The position numbers were made by a program, and so were the translations under genes. Of a DNA stretch of 64,000 nt, positions 16,495 through 24,484 are shown piece after piece. Source of the DNA: Pseudofrankia sp. DC12 (GTDB lineage Bacteria; Actinomycetota; Actinomycetes; Frankiales; Frankiaceae); the NCBI RefSeq assembly GCF_000966285.1, contig NZ_KQ031391.1, positions 4,170,540 through 4,234,539 on the forward strand. The letters run 5' to 3'. Positions within the stretch are counted from its first letter, which is position 1. Each line of letters starts with the position of its first letter. A model generated the notes under the pieces. The model searched no databases. It saw only the letters and a list, made by a program, of their open reading frames with translations, and had not been told where the DNA came from.

Positions 16495-16540
16495 GACGTC
16501 GACGCGGCGCCGGCCCGGTGGCCGACGCCGCGTCGACGTC
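16495..16540. repeat. Perfect 15-bp inverted repeat between glnR and mshD
   Basis: GACGTCGACGCGGCG (16495-16509) and its complement (16526-16540) enclose 16 nt. It lies in the 161-bp gap downstream of glnR and upstream of mshD, and could act with the next hairpin as a terminator or as an operator for mshD. Confidence 0.6.
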
Positions 16541-16588
16541 GCGATCGTGTGGGATCACCGAATGCCCGGTCCCGGAACCGCCGGGGCC

Positions 16589-16615
16589 GGGCGGCGGGCG
16601 AGGCGTCCGCCGCCC
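16589..16615 (-). terminator. GC hairpin after glnR
   Basis: GGGCGGCGG (16589-16597) pairs with CCGCCGCCC (16607-16615) around a 9-nt loop, six bases beyond the glnR stop codon. Confidence 0.55.
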
Positions 16616-16621
16616 GCGGGG

Positions 16622-17368
16622 TCAGACGCGCTCGGGCGTGCGGATCTCGTCGCGCTCCAGGCGGCTGGCCGCCGTGGTGTCAGGCAGCGGCGTGATCGGC
16701 GGGGCAACGAACTTGTAACCGACGTGCCGGACCGTACCGATCATCGACTCGTGCTCGGCGCCGAGCTTGGCGCGCAGCCGGCGGACGTGCACGTCCACGG
16801 TACGGGTACCGCCGTAGTAGTCGTAGCCCCAGACCTCCTGCAGCAGCTGGGCTCGGGTGAACACCCGGCCCGGGTGCTGGGCGAGGTACTTGAGCAGCTC
16901 GAACTCCTTGAAGGTGAGCTCGAGCGGACGGCCGCGCAGCTTGGCGGAGTAGGTGGTCTCGTCCACGGACAGGTCGCCCGAACGGATGACGCCGGCCTCG
17001 GCGGTCCCGCCAGCGGCGGCCACCCGGCCGATCGCGAGGCGCAGCCGAGCTTCCACCTCTGCCGGGCCCGCCGTGTCGAGCACCACGTCATCGACACCCC
17101 AGTCGGCGGAGACCGCGGCGAGGCCGCCCTCGGTGACCAGGGCGAGCAGCGGGGTGGTGAGGCCCGTCGTGCGCAGCAGGCGGCACAGACCTCGGGCGAT
17201 GACGAGCTCGCGCCGTCCGTCCACGGCGATGACGTCGACCGGTGGGGCGTCGAGCAGCGCGCTGGCCTCCAGTGGCGCGACGCGCACGGTGTGGGTGAGC
17301 AGGCCGAGCGATGGGAAGGACTCGGCGGACGGACCGGGGGCGTTGGTGAGCAAAAGGACGACGCTCAA
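16622..17368 (-). CDS. glnR: GlnR, OmpR-family nitrogen response regulator
   Basis: GlnR is the global activator/repressor of nitrogen assimilation in actinomycetes. The 248-residue product matches it throughout: [77 protein letters not shown], and the C-terminal winged helix [20 protein letters not shown] / [17 protein letters not shown]. As in other GlnR proteins, the receiver domain keeps one Asp but not the full phosphorylation pocket. I placed the start at TTG 17368 because GGAGGAG lies five bases upstream; the frame extends to 17455. It is divergent from the hydrolase gene. Confidence 0.93.
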   Translation of the reverse strand: MSVVLLLTNAPGPSAESFPSLGLLTHTVRVAPLEASALLDAPPVDVIAVDGRRELVIARGLCRLLRTTGLTTPLLALVTEGGLAAVSADWGVDDVVLDTAGPAEVEARLRLAIGRVAAAGGTAEAGVIRSGDLSVDETTYSAKLRGRPLELTFKEFELLKYLAQHPGRVFTRAQLLQEVWGYDYYGGTRTVDVHVRRLRAKLGAEHESMIGTVRHVGYKFVAPPITPLPDTTAASRLERDEIRTPERV

Positions 17369-17526
17369 GACGGCTCCTCCAGGTGCGGCGGATGGTGGTG
17401 GGGCAGCGTCGACCCAGGTGGTGCCGAGCGGTCCGTTCTTGGCCTTGGTTGACACAAGTCAGACTGCGGCGTCTCACGACCGTCATGGGCATGAAACGCA
17501 CATCGGTACGTGAGGAGGATAGCGGA

Positions 17527-18432
17527 GTGCTCGACCGCGCTCCCACCGTCTACCGGGTTCTCCCAACCGCCGACGCTGAGATTCTGGCCACTGCGTTGCT
17601 TGACTACGGCCCTTTGGTGGGGGGCGAGCCGCGGCCACCAGTGGTCGTGGTCGTCCCGGGATTCTCCGGAACCATCGCGCGCCGAGCAGTGCGCTCCGTC
17701 GCCGAAGGCCTGCGCTGGCACACAAACGTGCTGCTGATCGAGACGCGGGGTCACGGCAGCTCCACCGGCCGTTGCACATTCGGTGACCGCGAGGTGTTCG
17801 ACGTTGACGCGGCCGTGGGCGAGGCTCGGCGACTCGGATATGACCGCGTGGTCACTGTCGGGTGGTCGATGGGTGGCGCGGCCGTACTGAGACACGCCGC
17901 GTTGGCGCGTTCTGGAACGTCCGTTTACGGGCGTCTGCTGCGTCACATTCCAGATGCCGTCGTCGGGGTCAGCGCGACCAGTCGGTGGTTCGTGCGTGAT
18001 ACGGCGCCGATGCGTCGCATTCACTGGATGGCCGAGACGCCGACGGGCCGGCTGGTTGCCCGGCTCGGCTTCGGGGTGCGGATTCCGGCTTCGCCCTGGT
18101 CGCCCGTGCCCGCCGAGTGGCCGGCCGCGCCGGTCGACCTGATCGGGCAGATCGCCCCTGCACCGACGTTGATCGTCCATGGCGAGCAGGACGCCTATTT
18201 CTCCGTGGAGCACGCGCGGGCGCTCGCCGCCGCGGCCGGCCCGTCGGCCCGGCTCTGGCTCGTGCCCGGCTTCGGGCATGCGGAGGCCGGTGTCGTGCCG
18301 GGGCTCGTCGACAGGATTGGGAGGTATCTCCCTTGTCTCCTGGATGGGCACCGTCACGGCTCCGGGCTCGACGTGGATAACGGTTGGGAAACGACAGTGA
18401 AACATACCGGCAATCGCCCCGGGGTGCCGTGA
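17527..18432 (+). CDS. Alpha/beta hydrolase
   Basis: The 301-residue product has the alpha/beta-hydrolase elements in order: VVVVVPGFSGT (oxyanion region), ETRGHGSSTG, the nucleophile elbow GWSMGG with Ser114, the acid Asp in VHGEQDAYF and the catalytic His in LVPGFGHAEAG. Substrate is unknown; esterase or lipase activity is possible. GTG 17527 was chosen because AGGAGG lies eight bases upstream; in-frame ATGs at 17485 and 17491 are weaker. It is divergent from glnR and 44 bp before the MoaD-type gene. Confidence 0.85.
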   Translation: MLDRAPTVYRVLPTADAEILATALLDYGPLVGGEPRPPVVVVVPGFSGTIARRAVRSVAEGLRWHTNVLLIETRGHGSSTGRCTFGDREVFDVDAAVGEARRLGYDRVVTVGWSMGGAAVLRHAALARSGTSVYGRLLRHIPDAVVGVSATSRWFVRDTAPMRRIHWMAETPTGRLVARLGFGVRIPASPWSPVPAEWPAAPVDLIGQIAPAPTLIVHGEQDAYFSVEHARALAAAAGPSARLWLVPGFGHAEAGVVPGLVDRIGRYLPCLLDGHRHGSGLDVDNGWETTVKHTGNRPGVP

Positions 18433-18476
18433 CCTGCGGCGAGGGGGATGATCTGAAGTCGACGAGGGGAGCCGAG

Positions 18477-18740
18477 GTGACCGAAGCGCCGGAGGTAACC
18501 GTCCGGTACTGGGCGGCCGCGCGGGACGCGGCCGGCGCCGCACAGGAGCTGCTCCGGGCGGACACGCTGGCCGCCGTGATCACCGCGGCGGCAGACCGGC
18601 ATGGTCAACGGCTCGCCGAGGTGCTCGCCCGTTGCTCGTTCCTCGTCGACGAGGAGCCCGCCGGCAGGCGTGACCCGGCCACGATCCCGTTGCGCGCCGG
18701 CAGCGTCGTCGAGGCGCTGCCGCCCTTCGCGGGCGGCTGA
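18477..18740 (+). CDS. MoaD/ThiS-family sulfur carrier protein
   Basis: The 87-residue product has the ubiquitin-like fold pattern (VTVRYWAAARDAAG start, LVDEEPAG turn) and ends with the required Gly-Gly (PPFAGG), which is adenylated and thiocarboxylated. In molybdenum cofactor synthesis this carrier delivers sulfur to MPT synthase. No MoaE or MoeB gene is adjacent, so it could serve Moco or another thio-transfer. GTG 18477 follows GAGGGGA by six bases. It lies in line after the hydrolase gene, probably co-transcribed. Confidence 0.85.
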   Translation: MTEAPEVTVRYWAAARDAAGAAQELLRADTLAAVITAAADRHGQRLAEVLARCSFLVDEEPAGRRDPATIPLRAGSVVEALPPFAGG

Positions 18741-18783
18741 GGCCCGCCGCGGCGGGCGCGCGGCCCATATCACGGCCGATCGG

Positions 18784-20007
18784 ATGAACATGCCTGGTCG
18801 GCCGGGCAGCGGCAGGGTGTCGTGCAAGCATGAGGGGGTGCGCGCCCGCGATCCACGGACCTGCGCCCCCGCCGGATCGGCGGGTCCTGCGGCGTTCCCG
18901 GACCCATCCTCCCCGGACCCATCCTCCCCGGACCCATCCTCCCCGGACCCATCCTCCCCGGACCCACCTTCCCTGAGCCCGCCCGGGCCGTCGCCGCGGC
19001 CGGCCACGCCTGCCGCCGGGCGGTGGATGACCGTGGCGCTGCTCTGCGCGGCGCTGGCCGCCGCCCTGCCCGCGGCGGCCGCCATGGCCGGCACTCCGGA
19101 GCTGGCGGCCGTGCTGCTTGTCGAGCAGCTGGCCTTCGGCTGGGCCTGGGTGGCCGTGCTGCGGGCGTCCCGGCCGACCGTGCTGCTGCTCGCCGCCGCC
19201 GCGTTGACCGCGGACGGCGCCGTGCTCGGCGCGACCCGCCACGACCTCGGCAGCATCGCCGGCGTCATCGGCGCCGGGCTCGCTGTGGTGATCGTCTACC
19301 AGCTCTTCCGCCGGCGCCGCCTCGGCGTCCCGCCCGCCCCGGCCACGGCCGGTGACGCGTCGGAGGCGGACGCGCCGGCGAGTGCGCGAGTGACCGCCGA
19401 ACTCGCCGCGGCGCTCGGCGGCGGCACTCTGGTCGCCTTCCTGGCCGGGCTGCTCGCGCTGCGGGCGCAGCCCGGCGCGCCCGAGTCGGGAGACCTGCTC
19501 GTCGCGGTCGGGCTGGCTGGGGTCGGCGGCGCGGTGCTGGTCGCCTGGCTTGCCGGGCTGCTCGGCGCGGGCTCGCTGCTGGCGGGCGGACTGGGGCTCG
19601 CCGCTGGCACCGGCCTGGGCGCGGGCTACGGTGGCTTCGCCGACGAGCTGTCGGCCGGTTCGGGTGCGCTGCTCGCCGCCGCGGGCGCCCTGGCCGCCGC
19701 GGTGATGGGCGTGCTCATAGCCCGAGCCGGCCCCGCGCTCGCCGCTTCGGTGGACGCCGTGGCAGCGCCGTCCGGTCCACCGCCGACGGAGGCGTCACCC
19801 GAGGGACCGTCGCCCCGGTCTACGAGACGCGCGCGCGACGGCGGGCGGCCGGCGCTGGGCTCGCCCGCGGCGCTGCTCGCCGCGGGCGGGATGCGGGTGC
19901 GACCCGTCCCGGCTAGATCCGTCGCCGCTGTCCTGTTGGCCGCCGTAGCGCCCCTTACGGTCGCGGCACCTCTCGTCTACCTGGTTGGGCGGCATTTGCC
20001 AGGATGA
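18784..20007 (+). CDS. Multispanning membrane protein of unknown function
   Basis: The first ~65 residues are Pro/Ser-rich and include a PDPSS repeat. About eight hydrophobic helices follow (for example TVALLCAALAAALPAAAAM, AGVIGAGLAVVIVYQLF, LLVAVGLAGVGGAVLVAWL), with a cytoplasmic Arg/Pro/Ser loop before the last helix. I do not recognise the family. The start is uncertain: ATG 18784 is used, with GTG 18817 and GTG 18838 as alternatives; none has an ideal ribosome-binding site. The stop lies four bases before the DUF2993 start, so the two genes are likely translated together. Confidence 0.65.
   Translation: MNMPGRPGSGRVSCKHEGVRARDPRTCAPAGSAGPAAFPDPSSPDPSSPDPSSPDPSSPDPPSLSPPGPSPRPATPAAGRWMTVALLCAALAAALPAAAAMAGTPELAAVLLVEQLAFGWAWVAVLRASRPTVLLLAAAALTADGAVLGATRHDLGSIAGVIGAGLAVVIVYQLFRRRRLGVPPAPATAGDASEADAPASARVTAELAAALGGGTLVAFLAGLLALRAQPGAPESGDLLVAVGLAGVGGAVLVAWLAGLLGAGSLLAGGLGLAAGTGLGAGYGGFADELSAGSGALLAAAGALAAAVMGVLIARAGPALAASVDAVAAPSGPPPTEASPEGPSPRSTRRARDGGRPALGSPAALLAAGGMRVRPVPARSVAAVLLAAVAPLTVAAPLVYLVGRHLPG
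18901..18975 (+). repeat. 15-bp tandem repeat encoding PDPSS units
   Basis: Four identical copies of GACCCATCCTCCCCG (18901-18960) and a degenerate fifth lie in the N-terminal coding part of the membrane protein. Length variation would stay in frame. Confidence 0.95.
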
Positions 20008-20011
20008 TCCG

Positions 20012-20776
20012 GTGGGCAGTAGAGCGATTCGAATAACGCTGGTCGTCGTAGTGCTGCTGGTGCTGGGATTCGTGGCGGACCGCCTGGCGGTTCACGCCGT
20101 CTCGGACCAGATCGCCACGCAGACGCAACGCGGCCAGAACCTGCCGACCAAGCCGTCCGTGTCGATCGGCGGCGCGCTGTTCCTGCCGCAGGTCGTCAAG
20201 GGCGACTACCGGGACGTCGACGTCGACGTCCGCGGCCTCACCGAGAACGGCCTGCGCGTCGACCGGGTGCGCTCGCACCTCGACGGCGTCCACATCCCGC
20301 TCTCCAGCATCATCGGCGGTGCCGTCACCAGGATCCCGGTCGACAGCCTGGATGCGGACGTCGAGCTCACCTACGCCGACATCAACGCCTACCTGGCCAC
20401 CCAGAACCAGCCGGGCGCGCTCGTCACGAACATCCAGATCGGCGCGGCCGGATCGGCGGTCAAGATCACCTCGACCATCAACTGGGGTGGGCAGAGCTAC
20501 CCGTTCGACGGCACCGCCGACATCGGGGTGAAGCCGGCCGCCTTCACCTACACCCCGCGGGAGCTCAGCCAGGGCATCGCGGGCCTGCTGCCGCCTCAGC
20601 TGCGCGACGAGGTCGTCAAGCTGCTGACCGTGACGGTCCCGGTGGAGGGCCTGCCGTTCAACCTGAAGCTGACGGCCGCGACGGTGCTGCCCGACCGGAT
20701 GCGGTTCAGTGCCGCCGGCACGAACGTGATCATTGACACGGCCGCCATCACTCCGACTCCGGCGCCGGCCGGCTGA
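20012..20776 (+). CDS. DUF2993 (LmeA-like) anchored protein
   Basis: The 254-residue product has an N-terminal hydrophobic signal-anchor (RITLVVVVLLVLGFVADRLA) followed by the DUF2993 domain: a Q/E-rich helix (SDQIATQTQ), GGALFLPQVVKGDYRDVDV, and a C-terminal LPFNLKLTAATVLPDRMRFSA. In mycobacteria the related LmeA is a periplasmic protein needed for lipomannan elongation. Mannosylation here is an inference. GTG 20012 lies five bases after the upstream gene's stop, with AGGAT as ribosome-binding site. Confidence 0.85.
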   Translation: MGSRAIRITLVVVVLLVLGFVADRLAVHAVSDQIATQTQRGQNLPTKPSVSIGGALFLPQVVKGDYRDVDVDVRGLTENGLRVDRVRSHLDGVHIPLSSIIGGAVTRIPVDSLDADVELTYADINAYLATQNQPGALVTNIQIGAAGSAVKITSTINWGGQSYPFDGTADIGVKPAAFTYTPRELSQGIAGLLPPQLRDEVVKLLTVTVPVEGLPFNLKLTAATVLPDRMRFSAAGTNVIIDTAAITPTPAPAG

Positions 20777-20860
20777 TCGGGGGCCGACCGGACCCGGGTC
20801 AGCCGGCCCGGGTCCGGAGGCCGGTGGCCCGGGCCGTTCGGTGGGGACGAGACTGGCGAG

Positions 20861-21223
20861 ATGAGCCGATCGCTAGTCATCAAGGTGACCGCGGGGACGG
20901 ACGCGCCGGAGCGCTGCTCGCAGGCCTTCACGGTCGCGTCGGTCGCGGTCAGCAGCGGAGTGGCCGTCTCCCTGTGGCTGACCGGGGAGTCCGCCTGGTT
21001 CGCGCTGCCGGGTCGGGCCGCCGAGTTCTCCCTGCCCGAGGCGGCGCCGCTGCCCGACCTGCTCGACGCGGTCCTCGCGGCCGGCACGGTGACCCTGTGC
21101 ACGCAGTGCGCCGCCCGCCGTTCGATCGGTCCTGGCGACGTCATCGACGGCATCCGCATCGCCGGCGCCGCCGCCTTCGTGGCCGAGATCATGACCGACG
21201 GTGCCCAGGCTCTCGTCTACTGA
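20861..21223 (+). CDS. DsrE/DsrF-like protein
   Basis: The 120-residue product resembles the DsrE family: an N-terminal strand SLVIKVTAGTDAPERCSQAF, a helix and strand (VASVAVSSGVAVSLWLTGESA), a central LLDAVLAAGTVTLCTQCAARR with a CxxC pair, and a C-terminal AAAFVAEIMTDGAQALVY. DsrE-type proteins relay sulfane sulfur on a conserved Cys or have peroxiredoxin-like roles. The CTQC pair fits either. It is not in an obvious operon but lies about 0.4 kb from the rhodanese cluster. Confidence 0.8.
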   Translation: MSRSLVIKVTAGTDAPERCSQAFTVASVAVSSGVAVSLWLTGESAWFALPGRAAEFSLPEAAPLPDLLDAVLAAGTVTLCTQCAARRSIGPGDVIDGIRIAGAAAFVAEIMTDGAQALVY

Positions 21224-21342
21224 GCCACTACCGGGAGAAACGGTCAGAGCATCCCCAGCCCGGCGCTATCGCGAGCACGGACCACTGTAGGCACACCGCG
21301 GATTGATTCCGTGACTTTGCGTGGATGCGGTTAGATGATCAT

Positions 21343-21555
21343 ATGATGTTCGAGCCGCAAGCTCTGTACGCCGTCATCCAGTACGACGGAGCCGGAGGCC
21401 AGGACGTCCGCCAGGTCGTCGCCCCGTTTCCCGACCGCGGCGCCGCAGCCACCTTCGCCGTCGACAACGAGATGCGGCACTTCACCGTCCGGCCCATGGT
21501 GCTGGCCGCTCCACCGGTCCCACCGGTCATCCCGTCCCCCCGGCGTCCTACCTGA
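21343..21555 (+). CDS. Small hypothetical protein
   Basis: The 70-residue product has one plausible folded stretch, ALYAVIQYDGAGGQDVRQVV followed by FPDRGAAATFAVDN, and then a short Pro-rich tail. No family is recognised. Starts at 21343, 21346 or upstream 21325 are all possible and no strong ribosome-binding site is seen. Support comes from the clean codon pattern and the rho-independent-like terminator just after the stop. Confidence 0.5.
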   Translation: MMFEPQALYAVIQYDGAGGQDVRQVVAPFPDRGAAATFAVDNEMRHFTVRPMVLAAPPVPPVIPSPRRPT

Positions 21556-21577
21556 ACCTGGCCAGCCGAGGAACCGA

Positions 21578-21621
21578 AAAGAGGAAGGCGGCAGCGGTGG
21601 GCCGCTGCCGCCTTCCTCTTT
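21578..21621. terminator. Perfect 20-bp terminator hairpin
   Basis: AAAGAGGAAGGCGGCAGCGG (21578-21597) and its complement (21602-21621) are separated by a TGGG loop. The A-run before and T-run after make it work in both directions, between the small gene and the convergent DUF1416 gene. Confidence 0.9.
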
Positions 21622-21645
21622 CTGCCTGTGAAGTTCGGAGCCTGG

Positions 21646-21945
21646 CTAGGCCGAGACCTCGACGCGGGCGTCCACGGGCTCGCCCTGGCGGGCGAAGACC
21701 TTCTGCTCGCCGGACGCGCCGGGCACGAGGGCGCGGACGGTCCAGGTGCCGGGGCGGGCGAAGAAGCGGAACTGGCCGGTCGCCGACAGCGGCACCTCGG
21801 CGGTGAAGTCACCGCCCTCGTCGAGCAGCCGGGCGTACCCGGACGAGACCGGCTCGCCGCCCTTGACGACGATTCCCTGAATTACGGTTTCCTTGGCCAC
21901 GTCAATCCCTTCAGTGGACGGCCCGCCGGAGACTGCACCACACAT
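21646..21945 (-). CDS. DUF1416 protein of the rhodanese operon
   Basis: The 99-residue product is a DUF1416 protein: MCGAVSGG start, VIQGIVVKGGEPVSSGYARLLD, GQFRFFARPGTWTVRALVPG. The fold resembles a carboxypeptidase-regulatory-like beta sandwich. In actinobacteria this gene nearly always follows the SseA thiosulfate sulfurtransferase, as here (75 bp downstream), but its biochemical role is unknown. It is the last gene of the minus-strand operon and ends at a strong terminator. Confidence 0.92.
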   Translation of the reverse strand: MCGAVSGGPSTEGIDVAKETVIQGIVVKGGEPVSSGYARLLDEGGDFTAEVPLSATGQFRFFARPGTWTVRALVPGASGEQKVFARQGEPVDARVEVSA

Positions 21946-22020
21946 AGTGAATCTTTTCCATTCATGGGTCTCTTGAAAAGAGTCGAGCCCTGCTCGTCAA
22001 CGGCAATGGAAAAGGTTTAC

Positions 22021-22854
22021 TCAGGCGCCCTTCTCGATCGGGACCCCGACCAGCGCGCCGTACTCGGTCCACGAGCCGTCGTAGTTCTTGACGTTCGGCA
22101 GGCCGAGCAGCTCGTGCAGCGCGAACCAGGTGTGCGCCGAGCGCTCGCCGATCCGGCAGTACGCGATGATCTCCTTCGAGAGGTCGACGTCGGCCTCGCC
22201 GTACAGCGCGGTCAGCTCGTCGTTGCTCTTGAAGGTGCCGTCCTCGTTGGCGGTCTTCGCCCACGGGATGTTCTTCGCGGTCGGGATGTGCCCGGCCTTC
22301 TGCGACTGCTCCTGCGGCAGGTGCGCCGGGGCGAGCAGCTTGCCGGAGAACTCGTCTGGCGACCGGACGTCGACGAGGGCCTTCTCGCCGATCGCGGCGA
22401 TGACCTCGTCGCGGAAGGCGCGGATGTCGGTGCGCGCCTCCTTGGCCTTGTACTCGGTGGCCGGGCGGGGCGTGACCTCGGTGGTGAGCTCGCGGCTGTC
22501 GAGCTCCCACTTCTTGCGGCCACCGTTGAGCAGCCGGACGTCCGCGTGGCCGTACAGGCTGAAGTACCAGTAGGCGTAGGCGGCGAACCAGTTGTTGTTG
22601 CCGCCGTAAAGAACGACCGTGTCGTCGTTCGAGATGCCCTTGGCGGACAGGAGGGCCTCGAAGGCCGCCTTGTCCACGAAGTCGCGGATGATCGGGTCCT
22701 GCAGCTCGGACTTCCAGTCCAGCCGGACGGCACCCGGAATGTGGCCCTTGTCGTAGGCGGACACGTCCTCGTCGACCTCGACGATCACGACCGACGGGTC
22801 GGCCAGGTGCGCCTCGGCCCAACTCGCGTCGACCAGCGCCTGCTCGCGGCTCAT
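22021..22854 (-). CDS. sseA: Thiosulfate sulfurtransferase (two-domain rhodanese)
   Basis: The enzyme moves sulfane sulfur from thiosulfate to cyanide or a thiol acceptor. The 277-residue product has two rhodanese domains. The N-terminal inactive one contains YDKGHIPGAVRLDW. The C-terminal one has VDVRSPDEFSGK and the active-site loop CRIGERS with Cys233. ATG 22854 follows AGGAG and overlaps the stop of the DUF4395 gene by four bases (ATGA), showing translational coupling. The operon order DUF4395-sseA-DUF1416 and the upstream Cys-containing leader peptide suggest control by sulfur/cysteine supply. Confidence 0.95.
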   Translation of the reverse strand: MSREQALVDASWAEAHLADPSVVIVEVDEDVSAYDKGHIPGAVRLDWKSELQDPIIRDFVDKAAFEALLSAKGISNDDTVVLYGGNNNWFAAYAYWYFSLYGHADVRLLNGGRKKWELDSRELTTEVTPRPATEYKAKEARTDIRAFRDEVIAAIGEKALVDVRSPDEFSGKLLAPAHLPQEQSQKAGHIPTAKNIPWAKTANEDGTFKSNDELTALYGEADVDLSKEIIAYCRIGERSAHTWFALHELLGLPNVKNYDGSWTEYGALVGVPIEKGA

Positions 22855-23273
22855 GCGCGGGCTCCTCTCGCAGTAATGGTGGATCGAATGAACAGATAAA
22901 GCTGACAACCGAGGCAGAACTCGAACGCGGCGTTCAGGAAGGCCGCGATGAACGCGAACGCCGCCGCCACGTATCCCAGCACGGGAACACCGACGAAGAA
23001 GGCGATGACACCGATGGCGGCGAACACGGCGCCGACGGCCTGTGCGAACTGAGGGGGCACTGGGTCCTCGGTGGTGGCCGGCGGCCCGAGCCGCGGCCGG
23101 ATCAGATACCGGAAGAGCAGCCCGTACGGAGCGCGGCGCACGCCACCCACGGCTCCGACGAGAAAGATGACCAGCTGCGCCAGCAGCACCCAGGGGCTGC
23201 CGGTGATGAGGGCGACGGCGAGCACGACCGTGGTGACGGCCGCGGCGAACCGCAGACCTCGAGGGTCAACCAT
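22851..23273 (-). CDS. DUF4395 membrane protein of the rhodanese operon
   Basis: The 140-residue product has about four hydrophobic helices (AAAVTTVVLAVALITGSPWV, LAQLVIFLVGAVGGV, VGAVFAAIGVIAFFVGVPVL, and a last helix ending FCLGCQLYLFI). The FEFCLGCQLY end has a CxxC that is characteristic of DUF4395. Family members sit next to rhodaneses and may move or modify sulfur species at the membrane; this is inference. ATG 23273 follows AGGAAGAAG. The first gene after the leader peptide. Confidence 0.9.
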   Translation of the reverse strand: MVDPRGLRFAAAVTTVVLAVALITGSPWVLLAQLVIFLVGAVGGVRRAPYGLLFRYLIRPRLGPPATTEDPVPPQFAQAVGAVFAAIGVIAFFVGVPVLGYVAAAFAFIAAFLNAAFEFCLGCQLYLFIRSTITARGARA

Positions 23274-23417
23274 GTTGATCTTCTTCCTGACTGCGAGGCG
23301 AGGAGGCGGCGGTGAGGCCGTGGGTCCGTGGCGGACCGGCGGAACCCGCCAGATCTGCCTTCGCGGAGGCGAGTGCCCGGCCATCCGGCCGCGGGCATGC
23401 CTGGGCTTAGCGCCCGA

Positions 23418-23495
23418 TCAGGAAAGTCGACACAAGCAGCTGCCCACGCGGCATAGATCCACCGCGCGGCGCTTGATCAAATGTGTCGTGAACAT
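23418..23495 (-). CDS. 25-residue Cys-containing leader peptide
   Basis: An ATG-initiated reading frame at 23495 encodes a peptide with IKRRAVDLCRVGSCLCRLS at its end: three Cys residues near the C-terminus after a basic RR-VDL-R signature. This matches the short actinobacterial leader peptides that precede sulfur-metabolism operons and are thought to sense cysteinyl-tRNA. It starts 222 bases before the DUF4395 start codon. There is no strong ribosome-binding site, so a nearly leaderless transcript is likely. Confidence 0.7.
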   Translation of the reverse strand: MFTTHLIKRRAVDLCRVGSCLCRLS

Positions 23496-23504
23496 AACGG
23501 TGCC

Positions 23505-23535
23505 AGGTTAGCAGCCGACGTCACGTAGGTGTTAA
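23505..23535 (-). promoter_or_regulatory. Candidate promoter of the rhodanese operon
   Basis: On the minus strand TTAACA (23535-23530) and TAACCT (23510-23505) are separated by 19 bases, just upstream of the leader-peptide start. The -10 element would place initiation within a few bases of the ATG. The spacing is slightly long. Confidence 0.4.
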
Positions 23536-23607
23536 CAGTTCGCGGCTGAATCGAGTGATTTTTGCAGACGGCGGCCGGCGGCGTTCGGCTGGGGTCGGTG
23601 CGGCCGG

Positions 23608-24168
23608 TCACCGGGCATCGCCGTCAGGCGTCGCGGCCGGGCCGAGCGCGGCGATCACGGCCGCCCGGCTGGGCGGTGCTCCGCTCGCCCGGCTGACCTC
23701 TCGGGCGTCGCCGTCCAGCACCAGCACCGTCGGCGTCCGGCGGATCCCGAGCCTGCGGACCAGCCCGAGGTGCGCCTCCGCGTCGACCTCGATGTGCGCC
23801 ACCCCTGGCACGATCCGCGCCACGTCCGCGAGCACGACCCGCGTCGTCCGGCACGGCCCGCAGAACGCGGTGGAGAACTGCAGCAGCGTCGCCCGCTCGC
23901 CGCCTGGCTGTCCCAGCGCGGACAGCTCCGCGGCGAGTGATCCCGCCGCCGGTCCGGCCGTCCACGGAGCGTCGTCCGCCCCGTCAGACGCGGCCTGGCT
24001 CGGTCCGCCGGCCGGCGCCCTCTCGGCGTCCCGGGCCTCGGCCACCGCCGGTGCGTCGTCCGGACGACGGGTCCGCGCCGGCCGGAACCGCCCGTCGCGG
24101 TGGCGCAGCGTCAGCCCGGCCACGGTCGCGACGAGGACGGCGGCCAACAATGCCCAAAGCCCGGTCAC
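23608..24168 (-). CDS. Membrane-anchored thioredoxin-like protein
   Basis: The 186-residue protein has an N-terminal membrane helix (LWALLAAVLVATVAGLTL), a ~65-residue disordered linker, and a thioredoxin fold from ~85 with the active site FCGPC (Cys103, Cys106), followed by VDAEAHLGLVRRLGIRRTPT with the cis-Pro. The topology puts the domain on one face of the membrane, probably the outside. It lies just upstream of the rhodanese operon, in which such thioredoxins are common in actinobacteria, so it may reduce protein persulfides. The promoter of the operon lies in the gap between them. Confidence 0.88.
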   Translation of the reverse strand: MTGLWALLAAVLVATVAGLTLRHRDGRFRPARTRRPDDAPAVAEARDAERAPAGGPSQAASDGADDAPWTAGPAAGSLAAELSALGQPGGERATLLQFSTAFCGPCRTTRVVLADVARIVPGVAHIEVDAEAHLGLVRRLGIRRTPTVLVLDGDAREVSRASGAPPSRAAVIAALGPAATPDGDAR

Positions 24169-24265
24169 AGCACGCTCAAGCGTCGGCGATGCCGCGCGAT
24201 ATTCCCGCCGACTCGCCGTCGTAAGGTCAGAGTGTCAGCACACACGCCGTCCTGTGGCGGGGAGC

Positions 24266-24469
24266 ATGCCGTACGTCTTCACCGGATTGCTGGCCTTGGC
24301 CGCGCTGCTGATCGCCTGGTGCTGCGGCTCCGTCGCCTATGCGCTCCACCAGGGCCGACACCGGCCCGGCCCGGCGCAGGTGCGATCATCGGTGCCCGAC
24401 CCGGCCGGCGCGGACCGGCCACCCACCCGTCGTCCGCGCGAGGGCAAGAGCTCCCCGGCGGCGCCGTGA
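24266..24469 (+). CDS. Small single-pass membrane protein
   Basis: The 67-residue product has one N-terminal membrane helix (YVFTGLLALAALLIAWCCG) and a basic, Pro-rich cytoplasmic tail. ATG 24266 follows GGGGAG. No family is recognised. It lies 15 bp before the nitrobindin-like gene and probably shares its transcript. Confidence 0.65.
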   Translation: MPYVFTGLLALAALLIAWCCGSVAYALHQGRHRPGPAQVRSSVPDPAGADRPPTRRPREGKSSPAAP

Positions 24470-24484
24470 CACGAGGAGGACCAG

